Shown here piece by piece: positions 33,004-41,693 of a stretch of DNA of 64,000 nt; within the stretch, counting starts at the first letter, position 1, and each line of letters starts with the position of its first letter. The position numbers and the translations under genes were made by a program. The notes beneath the pieces were generated by a model that saw only the letters and a program-made list of their open reading frames with translations, did no database searches and had not been told where the DNA came from. Source of the stretch: an uncultured Marivita sp. (lineage in GTDB: Bacteria; Pseudomonadota; Alphaproteobacteria; Rhodobacterales; Rhodobacteraceae); NCBI GenBank assembly GCA_947503115.1, contig CANNCS010000003.1, forward strand, positions 17,887-81,886, read 5' to 3'.

Positions 33004-34484
33004 GCCAATTTCCCGTCCAAAGCCGCGACTGCCACGCTGGCCTGCTCCACATCGTCAAACGGATAGACCGTGTCGCCCACGATCTGTCCGGTCTCGTGCC
33101 CCTTGCCACAGATCAGCAGCGCGTCACCCGGACCCACCGCATCCACCCCGCGCAAAATCGCCTCGGCGCGATCCCCCACTTCGACGGCCTCGGGCGCACC
33201 CTCCAATACCGCCGCCCGGATCAAGGCGGGGTCTTCGCTGCGCGGATTGTCGTCCGTGACAATCACCTGATCGGCAAACTCTGCCGCGGCGGCCCCCATC
33301 AGAGGTCGCTTGCCGGGATCACGATCGCCCCCCGCACCGACGATCGCCACCAGACGCCCCATGACATGCGGACGGATCGCCCGGCAGGCGGTCGCCACGG
33401 CATCGGGCGTGTGTGCGTAGTCGACATAAACCGCAGCGCCATTGTCGCGGGTCGCCGCAAGCTGCATCCGGCCGCGCACGGTTTCCAATTCAGGCAATAC
33501 CGCAAACACCCGATCAGGCGCAGATCCGCTGGCAATCACCAGACCAGCTGCAACCATGACGTTTTCAGCCTGAAACCCGCCGACAAGGTTCAGCCGGGTC
33601 TGAAAGGTCTCGCCGCCAAACTTGATCCGCACGTCCTGACCTGTGGCGTCAAACCGCTGTCCCAGCAGCACCATGTCCGCACCGATGTCTCGACCGACGG
33701 TCATGGTCTCCTGCCCCCGCGCACGCGCGATGGCAAGCATGTCTACACCGCGCGCATCATCGATATTAATCACCGCAATACCATCTTCTGGCAGCACGCG
33801 TGCGAACAGCCCCGCCTTGGCATCGAAATACGCCTCAAAGCTTTCGTGATAGTCCAGATGGTCCTGCGTGAAGTTGGTAAACCCAGCCGCGCGAAGGTTC
33901 ACACCATCCAAGCGCCGCTGCGCCAATCCATGCGAGGACGCCTCCATAGCCGCATGTTCAATCCCGGCCTCAGCCGCGCCTGCCAAAGCGCGGTGCAGCG
34001 TGATCGGTTCGGGCGTGGTGTGCATCAGCGGCGCTTGCCAATCGCCCTCAACACCGGTGGTGCCAAGGTTGACCGCTGGGATACCCAGCAATTGCCACAT
34101 CCGTCGCACAAAACTGGCCACGCTGGTCTTGCCGTTGGTCCCGGTGACCGCAACCATCGTGTCGGGCTGCTGTTCAAACCAAAGCGCAGCGCAATACGCC
34201 AAGGTCTGGCGTGGATCGGCAGCAATCACCACCGCCGCAGGCGATCCCGCCAACTCATCCTTGGCGATCTCCGCACCTTCCATGTCGGTCAGGATGGCCG
34301 CAGCGCCCATACGCAGCGCATACTGGATGAACTCACCCCCATGCACCTTGGTGCCCGGCAACGCCGCAAACAGGTAGCCTTCTTTGACATCCCGACTGTC
34401 TACGGCAAGCCCGGTGACAATCGCATCCGCGCCGCCGCGCGCCGTCAGTCCCAGCTCGCTCAGGCTTTTGCCCTTTGCTGCCAT
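33000..34484 (-). CDS. murE: UDP-MurNAc-L-Ala-D-Glu--meso-diaminopimelate ligase
   Basis: A 494-residue Mur ligase with P-loop VTGTNGKTSVASFVRRM near residue 115 and the C-terminal DDNPR motif (VTDDNPRSEDP), which marks specificity for meso-diaminopimelate, the expected third residue in Gram-negative peptidoglycan. It lies 44 bp after ftsI and is coupled to murF. Confidence 0.97.
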   Translation of the reverse strand: MAAKGKSLSELGLTARGGADAIVTGLAVDSRDVKEGYLFAALPGTKVHGGEFIQYALRMGAAAILTDMEGAEIAKDELAGSPAAVVIAADPRQTLAYCAALWFEQQPDTMVAVTGTNGKTSVASFVRRMWQLLGIPAVNLGTTGVEGDWQAPLMHTTPEPITLHRALAGAAEAGIEHAAMEASSHGLAQRRLDGVNLRAAGFTNFTQDHLDYHESFEAYFDAKAGLFARVLPEDGIAVINIDDARGVDMLAIARARGQETMTVGRDIGADMVLLGQRFDATGQDVRIKFGGETFQTRLNLVGGFQAENVMVAAGLVIASGSAPDRVFAVLPELETVRGRMQLAATRDNGAAVYVDYAHTPDAVATACRAIRPHVMGRLVAIVGAGGDRDPGKRPLMGAAAAEFADQVIVTDDNPRSEDPALIRAAVLEGAPEAVEVGDRAEAILRGVDAVGPGDALLICGKGHETGQIVGDTVYPFDDVEQASVAVAALDGKLA

Positions 34485-34528
34485 GACGACCCCCTCGTGT
34501 CTGTGCCCCGCGACCGCGGCAATCGCCC

Positions 34529-36316
34529 TCAGTTCGAGGTGTTGATGATGCCCGTCAATTGCCGCGTTTCGACCTCTGGACGCAAGCCCAGAAGCGGCGC
34601 AACGCGACGGATCATTTCAGCCGCAACAGGCACAGCCGTCCAGCCAGCGGTGCGACGTGGTTTGGTGCCGCTGGTTTCCACCGGCTCGTCCAATGTCACG
34701 ATCAGTACATATTTCGGATCATTGGTCGGGAAGATCGACGCAAAGGTGTTGATCACCTTGTCATCATAATACCCGCCGCCGCGCGGTTTCGGTTTGTCGG
34801 CGGTTCCAGTCTTTCCACCGACGAAATACCCCGGCACCTCACCAAAGCTGGCCGTGCCCTCGGTCACAACTTTTCGCAACATTTCAAGCGATTGCCGCGC
34901 CGTGCGCTCCGACATCAAACGCGGACCCAACTTGGCCCCGTTCCGTTTAAGAAGCGTCGGCTCGACCTTATAACCACCATTGGCAATCGCCGCATATCCG
35001 GCCGCCAGATGAAGTGGGCTCGACGACAGACCGTGACCATAGGAAATCGTCACACTCGACAAGTCGGTCCAACGCTGCGGCAACAACGGCTTGCCGCCTG
35101 CGGCTTCTACGATCTCCAAGGGCGTAGGTTCAAAGAACCCCAGCCCCTTCAGGAACTCTTGCTGACGCTGCGTGCCAATCGCCAACGCCATGCGCCCAGT
35201 GCCCCGGTTCGAGCTTTTGACAATAATGTCCGAGACCGACAAAGGCCCGTAATTCTTGTTGTTGAATTCACCGATCTTGAACCCGCCGACCTTCATGGGG
35301 CCGGTTGTGTCGATCACCGTTTCGGGATGCACCAGCCCCAACTCTAGCGCCTGCGCCGAGGTGAACACCTTGAAGGTCGACCCCAGCTCGTAAACACCCT
35401 GAACCGCGCGATTGAACAGCGGGCTGTCCGCTGCCTCGCCTTCGGTCAACGGGCGCGGGCGATCATTCGGATCAAAGTCCGGCAGGGACGCAATCGCGAT
35501 CACCTCGCCGGTGTGCACATCCATCAATACGCTGGCCGCACCCTTGGCATTCATCAGCTTCATACCACCCAGAAGCACCCGCTCGGTCGCGGCCTGAATC
35601 GTCAGATCCAGGGACAGCTCCAAAGGTGCACCCTCGCGGGCCGGGTCGCGCAACTCTTCGTCAAAGAACTTCTCGATCCCTGCGGTGCCGATGACTTCTG
35701 CGGAATGAACCCCTTCACGACCAAAGCTCGCTCCACCAAGGATATGCGACGCAAGCGCCCCGTTGGGATAAAGGCGCATCTCCCGCGGCCCGAACAACAG
35801 CCCCGGCTCGCCAATATCATGCACCTTCTGCTTCTGCTCTGGGCTTAGTTTTTTACGCACCCACATGAACTTACGTTTGCCAGTGAAATCTTTACGCAAA
35901 CGTTCTTCGCTAAGCTCCGGAAAAATTTTGGCCAATTCGACCGCAGTACGGATAGGATCGACCATCTGCTGCGGATGCGCATAAAGCGAGAACGTCTCCA
36001 TATTGGTCGCCAGAATACGCCCCTGACGGTCCACAATATCCGCCCGGCTGGCGATGATCGACGCGCCCGTAGCCTGTGCGCGCGGCTCTTCTGCCTCAGA
36101 GGCTGCCAGCGTACCCATACGGGCGCCGATCACACCGAAGGCGCAAAAGAACATCACCGCCATGACCAACAAACGGCCCTCGGCCCGAGACCGCGCCTTG
36201 TCGCGCATCTGCTCGTGGCGAATACGCAGATTCTCGCGTTCGATGGCGTCGGGATTTTCGCCCTTTCGACGGGCATCAAGAATGCGCGCCAAAGGCCGAA
36301 GCGGCGTGCGGATCAT
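34529..36316 (-). CDS. ftsI: Division-specific transpeptidase FtsI (PBP3)
   Basis: A 595-residue class B penicillin-binding protein. One transmembrane segment near residues 48-68 follows a charged cytoplasmic part. The pedestal domain is followed by the transpeptidase domain with the SxxK serine in GSTFKVF, SSN in VKSSNRGTG and KTG in GGKTGTADK. It cross-links septal peptidoglycan with FtsW. The start overlaps the ftsL stop by 4 bp. Confidence 0.97.
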   Translation of the reverse strand: MIRTPLRPLARILDARRKGENPDAIERENLRIRHEQMRDKARSRAEGRLLVMAVMFFCAFGVIGARMGTLAASEAEEPRAQATGASIIASRADIVDRQGRILATNMETFSLYAHPQQMVDPIRTAVELAKIFPELSEERLRKDFTGKRKFMWVRKKLSPEQKQKVHDIGEPGLLFGPREMRLYPNGALASHILGGASFGREGVHSAEVIGTAGIEKFFDEELRDPAREGAPLELSLDLTIQAATERVLLGGMKLMNAKGAASVLMDVHTGEVIAIASLPDFDPNDRPRPLTEGEAADSPLFNRAVQGVYELGSTFKVFTSAQALELGLVHPETVIDTTGPMKVGGFKIGEFNNKNYGPLSVSDIIVKSSNRGTGRMALAIGTQRQQEFLKGLGFFEPTPLEIVEAAGGKPLLPQRWTDLSSVTISYGHGLSSSPLHLAAGYAAIANGGYKVEPTLLKRNGAKLGPRLMSERTARQSLEMLRKVVTEGTASFGEVPGYFVGGKTGTADKPKPRGGGYYDDKVINTFASIFPTNDPKYVLIVTLDEPVETSGTKPRRTAGWTAVPVAAEMIRRVAPLLGLRPEVETRQLTGIINTSN

Positions 36317-36666
36317 GGCTCTTGCTCCTGTGCGCCTGCACTTGAAATTTCAATCGGATCGGTGATCGGCAATTCGGGAGGTTTCGGATAAGCGATCTGA
36401 TCGACACGCCCGAACTGATCCGGCTCAAGCGGCATCAGACTCAGACGTTCGAAATTCACCTCGGCCAGATCGCGCAGCCGGTCAGGGCGGTTCAAATAGG
36501 CCCATTCCGCCCGCAAAACGGCCAGTCGCGCCCGCGCCTCGGCGATTTCCCCACGCACAGCTTGCGCATCACCCAACGCGGCCTGCGTCTTGTAATTCTC
36601 GTGATACGCCCAGAACGCCGCCCCGATAACGGTCAAAAATGTCAGGACATACAACAGGGAACGCAT
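36313..36666 (-). CDS. ftsL: Cell division protein FtsL
   Basis: A 117-residue bitopic protein with an N-terminal transmembrane helix (about 2-20) and a coiled-coil-like periplasmic part (AVRGEIAEARARLAVLRAEWAYL). A short proline-rich tail follows. It belongs to the FtsLBI subcomplex that activates septal synthesis. Identification rests on length, topology and its place between rsmH and ftsI, as FtsL sequences diverge strongly. Confidence 0.88.
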   Translation of the reverse strand: MRSLLYVLTFLTVIGAAFWAYHENYKTQAALGDAQAVRGEIAEARARLAVLRAEWAYLNRPDRLRDLAEVNFERLSLMPLEPDQFGRVDQIAYPKPPELPITDPIEISSAGAQEQEP

Positions 36667-37658
36667 CAGCGATCCTCCTTCAGTTGAGGCAAAGCGATCT
36701 GGCCGGCGTCGATCTCACCAGCAGGTGCATCGGTGCGCCGCGCCACCCTCAGCTTGGCTGAACGTGACCGCGGGTTGATCGCCAACTCGTCATCATCCGG
36801 CCCAACGGCTTTGCGGGTCATGATCTCGAAGGCTGGGGTTTCCGCTTCGATTTCAGGCGCATAGCGGTTAGCGCGGCCCGCTTGCCCGCCACGGGCCTGC
36901 AAGAACCGCTTGACCATCCGATCCTCGACCGAATGAAAGCTGACAACAGCCAGCAAGCCACCGGGCTTTAGCGCCCGCTCAGCGGCCATCAACCCTTGCA
37001 TCAGCGCGCCATATTCGTCGTTCACCGCAATCCGCAACGCCTGAAAACTGCGCGTGGCCGGGTGCGATTGGCCCGGCTTGGGACGCGGCAGGCAGCTTTC
37101 AACGATCCCGGCCAATTCCAAAGTCCGCGTGATTGGCGCAACCTTGCGCGCCGCGACAATCGATTTGGCGATCCGGCGCGACGCACGCTCTTCACCGTAT
37201 GTGTAAAGAATATCCGCGATATCGAACTCATCCGCCGAGTTGACGATATCCGCTGCCGATGGGCCATCCTGCCCCATCCGCATATCCAACGGGCCGTCCT
37301 TCATGAACGAAAAGCCGCGCTCTGCCAGATCCAACTGCATCGATGATACACCAAGGTCCAACACAACGCCGTCGACGCCAGCCGCGATCTCGTCCATCTC
37401 GGCAAAATTCGCGCGGTGCAGTTCGATCCGGCCGCCAAACTCACCCAGCCACGTCGACGCCATCTCATACGCCAGCGGATCACGATCAATGCCGATGACC
37501 TTCTCGGCCCCGGCCTCGATCAGCCCGCGCGCATACCCACCCGCGCCAAAGGTGCCATCAACCCAAACACCTGCCACCGGCGCCACCGCCCGCAAGAGCG
37601 GAGCAAGAAGGACGGGGATGTGTGGGTCAGTCGAAGGGGAAGAAGCGGCAGCAGACAT
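36666..37658 (-). CDS. rsmH: 16S rRNA (cytosine(1402)-N(4))-methyltransferase
   Basis: A 330-residue MraW/RsmH enzyme. The SAM motif [18 protein letters not shown] near residue 33, [22 protein letters not shown] and the C-terminal [16 protein letters not shown] and [10 protein letters not shown] are diagnostic. It methylates C1402 of 16S rRNA. ATG 37658 is preferred to an in-frame TTG two codons earlier. It lies 6 bp after mraZ and abuts ftsL. Confidence 0.96.
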   Translation of the reverse strand: MSAAASSPSTDPHIPVLLAPLLRAVAPVAGVWVDGTFGAGGYARGLIEAGAEKVIGIDRDPLAYEMASTWLGEFGGRIELHRANFAEMDEIAAGVDGVVLDLGVSSMQLDLAERGFSFMKDGPLDMRMGQDGPSAADIVNSADEFDIADILYTYGEERASRRIAKSIVAARKVAPITRTLELAGIVESCLPRPKPGQSHPATRSFQALRIAVNDEYGALMQGLMAAERALKPGGLLAVVSFHSVEDRMVKRFLQARGGQAGRANRYAPEIEAETPAFEIMTRKAVGPDDDELAINPRSRSAKLRVARRTDAPAGEIDAGQIALPQLKEDR

Positions 37659-37664
37659 ATCCAA

Positions 37665-38174
37665 TCAGCCCCCCGGTTGCTGATCCAAGAAGATGAGCGG
37701 ATCGACATCGTCGGGCAGATCATCCAACCATTCGTCGGTCGCAGACTGTTCCTCGGCCTCAAAGGTGTCAGGATCCCAGATTTGGAACGTGTCACCTGCA
37801 CCGATGAAAAACGCCTCGGAGCTCAGGCCGATCTTCTCCCGCAACTTGGCGGGCAGCACCAGCCGCCCGGTCTCGTCGACGCTGGTCGCGTGGGATTGGC
37901 CATTGAACAAACGTTGCAGCATTTTGCGCTCAACCGATCCCCGTGGGAGCGCTTCGATCTTTTCGTCCACCTCTTCGATGGCCGCGACCGTATAACATTC
38001 AAGATATTTGCGGCGCTTGTCGCCGTAGACAATGACCAACTCGGGATTCAGACCATCAGTAAAGCCAGGATCGCCCGCCTCGAGGACACGACGAAACGAG
38101 GCCGGGATAGATACCCTGCCCTTGCCATCAACCTTGTGATGACTTTCGCCTCTGAACCTCAGTCTACGGGTCAC
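37665..38174 (-). CDS. mraZ: Transcriptional regulator MraZ
   Basis: A 169-residue MraZ with two AbrB-like repeats: RFRGESHHKVDGKGRVSIPASFRR and SVDETGRLVLPAKLREKIGLS. MraZ binds TGGG repeats upstream of its own gene and represses the dcw cluster in Escherichia coli. I start at GTG 38174 (VTRRLRFRG), because the alternative GTG 38240 would run through a strong hairpin in the leader. The leader is about 310 nt if the TATATA box at 38496 is the -10. Confidence 0.92.
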   Translation of the reverse strand: MTRRLRFRGESHHKVDGKGRVSIPASFRRVLEAGDPGFTDGLNPELVIVYGDKRRKYLECYTVAAIEEVDEKIEALPRGSVERKMLQRLFNGQSHATSVDETGRLVLPAKLREKIGLSSEAFFIGAGDTFQIWDPDTFEAEEQSATDEWLDDLPDDVDPLIFLDQQPGG

Positions 38175-38340
38175 TGCCCTACTGGTCCTTTCATTCCTAT
38201 TGTCCCTGGAAACGGAAACGGCGGGTTGATCTGCTGCCACTGATCAACCCGCCGTCCGTGTCCCGTCTCCGGGAAGTCCGACTGCGCGCGCCACCTGGGG
38301 GGATGTCTGCTCGCCCGCGCGCCGGATCTCTGTGTTAGAT

Positions 38341-38390
38341 GAAAGCGGGTGCCTGTATGAAACCTGCTTTTTTATTTATTTGGATACCGC
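38341..38390 (+). terminator. Terminator-like hairpin on the plus strand in the mraZ leader
   Basis: AAAGCGGGT pairs with ACCTGCTTT (one G-T pair) and is followed by TTTTATTTATTT on the plus strand. No plus-strand gene lies upstream, so it may end an antisense transcript or be part of leader structure. Confidence 0.4.
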
Positions 38391-38440
38391 GTCGAGGTCT
38401 GTGCCGCCTCGTTTGCTGTTCCTGCTCTCATCTCGTGCAT

Positions 38441-38485
38441 TAGGGATGCCATGGGAAAGCATGGGTCGCAACAGTTTTTTATGGG
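38441..38485. promoter_or_regulatory. 10-bp-phased TGGG repeats (MraZ-box-like)
   Basis: TAGGG, ATGGG, ATGGG, ACAGT, ATGGG start at 38441, 38451, 38461, 38471 and 38481, exactly 10 bp apart, directly next to the presumed mraZ -10 box. MraZ of Escherichia coli binds TGGG repeats with 5-nt spacers, that is one helical turn, so this is the expected operator form. Confidence 0.6.
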
Positions 38486-38622
38486 AATTTGCGTCTATAT
38501 ACTGTCTGCGCACCCCATTCAGAACTGCATCTTGTGGATAAGTGATCGAATTTGAGCAAAATACGCCACAAGCCGAGAAAATAAACACAATATGTAGACG
38601 CTAACGACCCGAAGGAAAGTTG

Positions 38623-38816
38623 CCCATAATTTCCCACAAGCGAAACAAACAAACCAAGAACATCGAAATTCCGCAATGTCTCGAAGCCATGAAACGGGCG
38701 GTTTTTCCCAAATTTCCACCCGAATCAACCGATTGATTCGAGATGTCGCACGGGAACTGGGCAGTCCGTCCCATCTTTTCCCATGCACAATCCCACCTAT
38801 TCCCATTTCGGCCCCA
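38623..38816 (-). promoter_or_regulatory. Further TGGG repeats on the minus strand
   Basis: On the minus strand TGGG occurs at 38623 and 38633 (10 bp apart), 38707, and at 38770, 38780, 38792, 38802 and 38813 (spacings 10, 12, 10, 11). Orientation is opposite to the array at 38441. The stretch also contains the upstream region of the cobalamin riboswitch. No coding frame here is convincing. Confidence 0.4.
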
Positions 38817-38894
38817 TACCAACCCAACACGCGGCCCATGATCGCCCACCGATCGGCAAAGCTTGCAATGCGCCCTGCCCGGTTGTACGCCCAA

Positions 38895-39056
38895 CACGTC
38901 ATGGTCCGGGCCAAACCCGGTGAAAAGGGAACGTGGTGAAACCCCACGACTGCCCCCGCAACTGTAAGCGGCGAGCGTGTTCGGCACATGCCACTGGGAA
39001 ACCGGGAAGGCCCGACGCACGCAACGACCCGCAAGTCAGGAGACCTGCCGTGACAG
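38895..39056 (+). promoter_or_regulatory. Cobalamin (adenosylcobalamin) riboswitch
   Basis: The core is diagnostic: GGTGAAAAGGGAACGTGGTG at 38929, then CCCCCGCAACTGTAAGCGG (the B12 box region), GCCACTGGGAAACCGGGAAG and CAAGTCAGGAGACCTGCC. The closing pair GTCA/TGAC is at about 38898 and 39051. Hairpins GGTGACAGTCACC and GCCTT/AAGGC follow before the btuC ribosome binding site and may be the expression platform. High cobalamin should shut down the downstream operon. Confidence 0.95.
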
Positions 39057-39172
39057 ATCACCCTACACTCGCGCGGGGTGCGTGGGCTGTGACGGTACTC
39101 CGGTGTGGTGACAGTCACCGCCTTTGGGCACGCCCGAAGGCTTGATATGTTCGATGCGCGGGAGGCAGGGCG

Positions 39173-40153
39173 GTGAAGCTCTTTAGTGCGCTAGTTATTT
39201 TGACCGGAGTGATGTTCCTTGCATCCCTCTTTGTCGGCTATGCTGCGATCTCTATCCCGGAAGGACTGTCGGCGCTGATTGGCCGGGGCAATCCGCTTTA
39301 CGTCACCATTATGCAAGACATACGCCTGCCTCGCGCGCTTCTGGCGGCGATGGTTGGTATGTCGCTCGGACTTGCCGGTGCGGCGATGCAGGGCTTCCTG
39401 CGGAACCCGCTGGCCGAACCCGGCCTGATCGGCGTATCCGGCTCCGCGGCCCTCGGCGCGGTGATTGCCCTCCAAACCGGATTGGCCGCTGCGTTCACCT
39501 TGGCCCTGCCCGTCGCCGCGCTGGCCTTCGCCGCACTCGCTGTCGGGCTGATTCTGCTGCTCGCCGGTCCGCGCGGGTCGTCCTTGACCCTCATACTCGC
39601 CGGGATCGCCGTATCTGCTTTCGCGGCAGCCCTGACCTCCCTGACCCTGAACCTTTCGCCCAACCCCTACGCCGCGTCCGAGATCATGTTCTGGATGATG
39701 GGGTCAGTCGCCAACCGCGCCATGAGCCATGTCTGGTTGGCGCTGCCGATCATGGCACTTGGCTGGATCGCACTGGCCGGTCTGGGCCGGGGCCTCGACG
39801 CGCTGACGTTGGGCGAAGACGCCGCCGAGGCATTGGGCATCTCGCTCTCTCGACTGCGCTTGCAACTGCTGTTTGGCACCGCTGCCGCCGTGGGCGCAGC
39901 CACGGCAATAGCCGGAGCGGTGGGCTTTGTCGGGCTTGTGGTGCCGCACATCCTGCGCCGCTTTGCCCATGGTCGTCCCTCGACCCTGCTCTGGGCCTCG
40001 GCCCTTGGCGGAGCGGCAATGGTGCTGGCGGCCGACTTGACCACCCGCCTTGTCCTGCCGGACCGCGACCTGAAACTTGGCGTTGTCATGGCTCTGATCG
40101 GCGCGCCGCTGTTCCTGCACCTTATATATAAGACACGGAGGGAAATCGCATGA
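39173..40153 (+). CDS. btuC: FecCD/BtuC-type ABC transporter permease
   Basis: A 326-residue permease with about nine or ten hydrophobic helices. Family stretches are RLPRALLAAMVGMSLGLAGAAMQGFLRNPLAEPGLIG, LILAGIAVSAF and GFVGLVVPHILRRF. It starts at GTG with GGAGGCAGGG upstream. FecCD permeases carry siderophores, haem or cobalamin; the cobalamin riboswitch in front makes cobalamin the best assignment. It overlaps the ATPase gene by 4 bp. Confidence 0.9.
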   Translation: MKLFSALVILTGVMFLASLFVGYAAISIPEGLSALIGRGNPLYVTIMQDIRLPRALLAAMVGMSLGLAGAAMQGFLRNPLAEPGLIGVSGSAALGAVIALQTGLAAAFTLALPVAALAFAALAVGLILLLAGPRGSSLTLILAGIAVSAFAAALTSLTLNLSPNPYAASEIMFWMMGSVANRAMSHVWLALPIMALGWIALAGLGRGLDALTLGEDAAEALGISLSRLRLQLLFGTAAAVGAATAIAGAVGFVGLVVPHILRRFAHGRPSTLLWASALGGAAMVLAADLTTRLVLPDRDLKLGVVMALIGAPLFLHLIYKTRREIA

Positions 40154-40908
40154 CCCTCCTTTCCGTGCAAAACCTTACCGTTCGACGCGGCGAATGCCCG
40201 GTGGTGGACGCCGCATCGCTCACCATTGGCCTCGGAGAATGTGTTGGCCTGATCGGTCCCAACGGCGCGGGCAAAACCTCGCTCCTGCGTGGTGCGCTGG
40301 GTCTCTTACCATATGAAGGCACCAGCAGCCTGGCCGCCCTGTCCCCAAAACAGCGTGCTGGCCAAGCCGCGTGGCTGCCCCAGACACGCGAAATCGCCTG
40401 GCCAATGAGCGTCGAGCGCATCGTGGCCCTTGGCCGTCTGCCTTACCTCGCCCGCGGCGCGCGCCTTAGTCCCGCCGACCAAAGCGCCGTTGACGCTGCA
40501 CTGACACGCATGGGCCTGCAGAACTACCGCACCCGGCTGGCCACCGCCTTGTCGGGCGGCGAACAGGCTCGCGTGCTGATCGCCCGTACTCTGGCGCAGG
40601 ACACGCCATTGCTGATGGCGGATGAACCCATCGCCGGGCTGGACCCGGCAGCACAGATCGCCACGCTACAGGTGTTCGAAACCCTCGCCCAAGAGGGCCG
40701 CGCGGTGCTGACGTCACTGCACGACCTGTCGTTGGCCGGGCGCTATTGCACCCGGCTCATCCTGATGGGTGCTGGCCAGATCATTGCGGATGGCACACCA
40801 GATCAGATCCTGACCGCCGAACGTTTGGAAGAGGTGTTTCACCTGCGCGCCAACGTCGTGCCAACGCCGCATGGCCCACTTGTGCAACCCTTGGGTGTGA
40901 TCCAATGA
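40150..40908 (+). CDS. btuD: ABC transporter ATP-binding protein (BtuD-like)
   Basis: A 252-residue ATPase with Walker A GPNGAGKTS near residue 37, Q-loop LPQTREIAWP, signature ALSGGEQARVLIARTLAQ, Walker B LLMADEPIAGLD and the H-loop in LTSLHDLSLA. It drives uptake together with BtuC. The start overlaps the btuC stop and the end overlaps the next start, both ATGA. Confidence 0.93.
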   Translation: MTLLSVQNLTVRRGECPVVDAASLTIGLGECVGLIGPNGAGKTSLLRGALGLLPYEGTSSLAALSPKQRAGQAAWLPQTREIAWPMSVERIVALGRLPYLARGARLSPADQSAVDAALTRMGLQNYRTRLATALSGGEQARVLIARTLAQDTPLLMADEPIAGLDPAAQIATLQVFETLAQEGRAVLTSLHDLSLAGRYCTRLILMGAGQIIADGTPDQILTAERLEEVFHLRANVVPTPHGPLVQPLGVIQ

Positions 40909-41693
40909 CCGCGCCCAACCGCATTGTGTGCCTGACCGAAGAAACGGTCGAAACGCTTTATCTCTTGGGTCAAGAGGACCGCATCGTCGGTGTCACAGGC
41001 TATGCCGTGCGCCCCAAACGCGTCCGTCAGGAAAAGCCGCGCGTTGGGGCATTCACCTCTGCCGACATCCCCAAGATCCTCGCCCTGCGGCCCGATCTGG
41101 TCCTTACCTTCTCGGACCTGCAAGCCGACATTGCCGCCGAGCTGATCCGTGCCGGGATCGAAGTGATGGCTTTCAACCAGCGCAACGTGGCAGGCATCCT
41201 GCGCATGATCCGAACGCTGGGCCGACTGACAGACTGCATTGAACAAGCCGAAGCTCTGGCGCAAAGCTATGAAGCCCGCATCACCACCCTACGAAACGCT
41301 ACGCCAGCACACCGCCCCCGCGTCTATTTTGAAGAATGGGACGACCCGATGATCACCAGCATCGGCTGGGTGTCCGACCTGATCGACATCGCTGGCGGCA
41401 CCGATTGCTTTGCCCACCTGCGGCACGAACAGTCGGCAAAGAACCGCATTGTGACGTCGCAAGACGTGATCGCCGCCGCACCCGAAGTGATTGTCGCCTC
41501 ATGGTGTGGCAAAAAGGCGAGACCGGAAAAGATCGCCGCGCGCCCCGGATGGGATGTCATCCCAGCCGTCGCCCAAAACCGCATCATCGAAATCAAATCG
41601 CCGCTGATCCTGCAACCGGGACCAGCCGCCCTGAGCGACGGGCTTGACGCCCTGATCGCCGCCCTCTGCCCCAAGGACGTGCCCGCATGCTGA
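40905..41693 (+). CDS. Cobalamin-type substrate-binding protein without a signal peptide
   Basis: A 262-residue periplasmic-binding-protein-2-like (BtuF/TroA) domain: RIVCLTEETVETLYLLGQEDRIVGVTGYAVRP at the N-terminus and EVIVASWCGKKARPEKIAARPGW later. The ATGA-coupled start leaves no hydrophobic leader and none is encoded upstream in frame, so the product as read would stay in the cytoplasm. Homologues without leaders are known among so-called cobalamin-binding proteins. It may therefore bind cobalamin inside the cell or serve an unusual importer; a normal BtuF role would require another export route. It overlaps exbB by 7 bp. Confidence 0.8.
   Translation: MTAPNRIVCLTEETVETLYLLGQEDRIVGVTGYAVRPKRVRQEKPRVGAFTSADIPKILALRPDLVLTFSDLQADIAAELIRAGIEVMAFNQRNVAGILRMIRTLGRLTDCIEQAEALAQSYEARITTLRNATPAHRPRVYFEEWDDPMITSIGWVSDLIDIAGGTDCFAHLRHEQSAKNRIVTSQDVIAAAPEVIVASWCGKKARPEKIAARPGWDVIPAVAQNRIIEIKSPLILQPGPAALSDGLDALIAALCPKDVPAC

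Larger units (their letters stand above)
38208..38489 (-). ncRNA. Long mraZ 5' leader with UpsM-like sRNA
   Basis: In Rhodobacter sphaeroides the dcw cluster has an unusually long leader from which the sRNA UpsM derives. Here the minus strand shows a perfect 12-bp hairpin GGCGGGTTGATC/GATCAACCCGCC (38220-38253) followed by GTTTCCGTTTCC, a weak T-rich terminator or processing point, ahead of mraZ. A possible -10 TATATA (38496-38501) with TTCTGA 17 bp upstream would start transcription near 38489. The equivalence to UpsM rests on position and structure only. Confidence 0.5.

Noticed and set aside
32913..34769. 618-residue open frame on the plus strand
   Set aside because: Antisense to murE and the end of ftsI, both certain genes.
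38519..39118. 199-residue minus-strand frame upstream of mraZ
   Set aside because: It runs through the cobalamin riboswitch and the TGGG repeats and has no family features; the region is regulatory.
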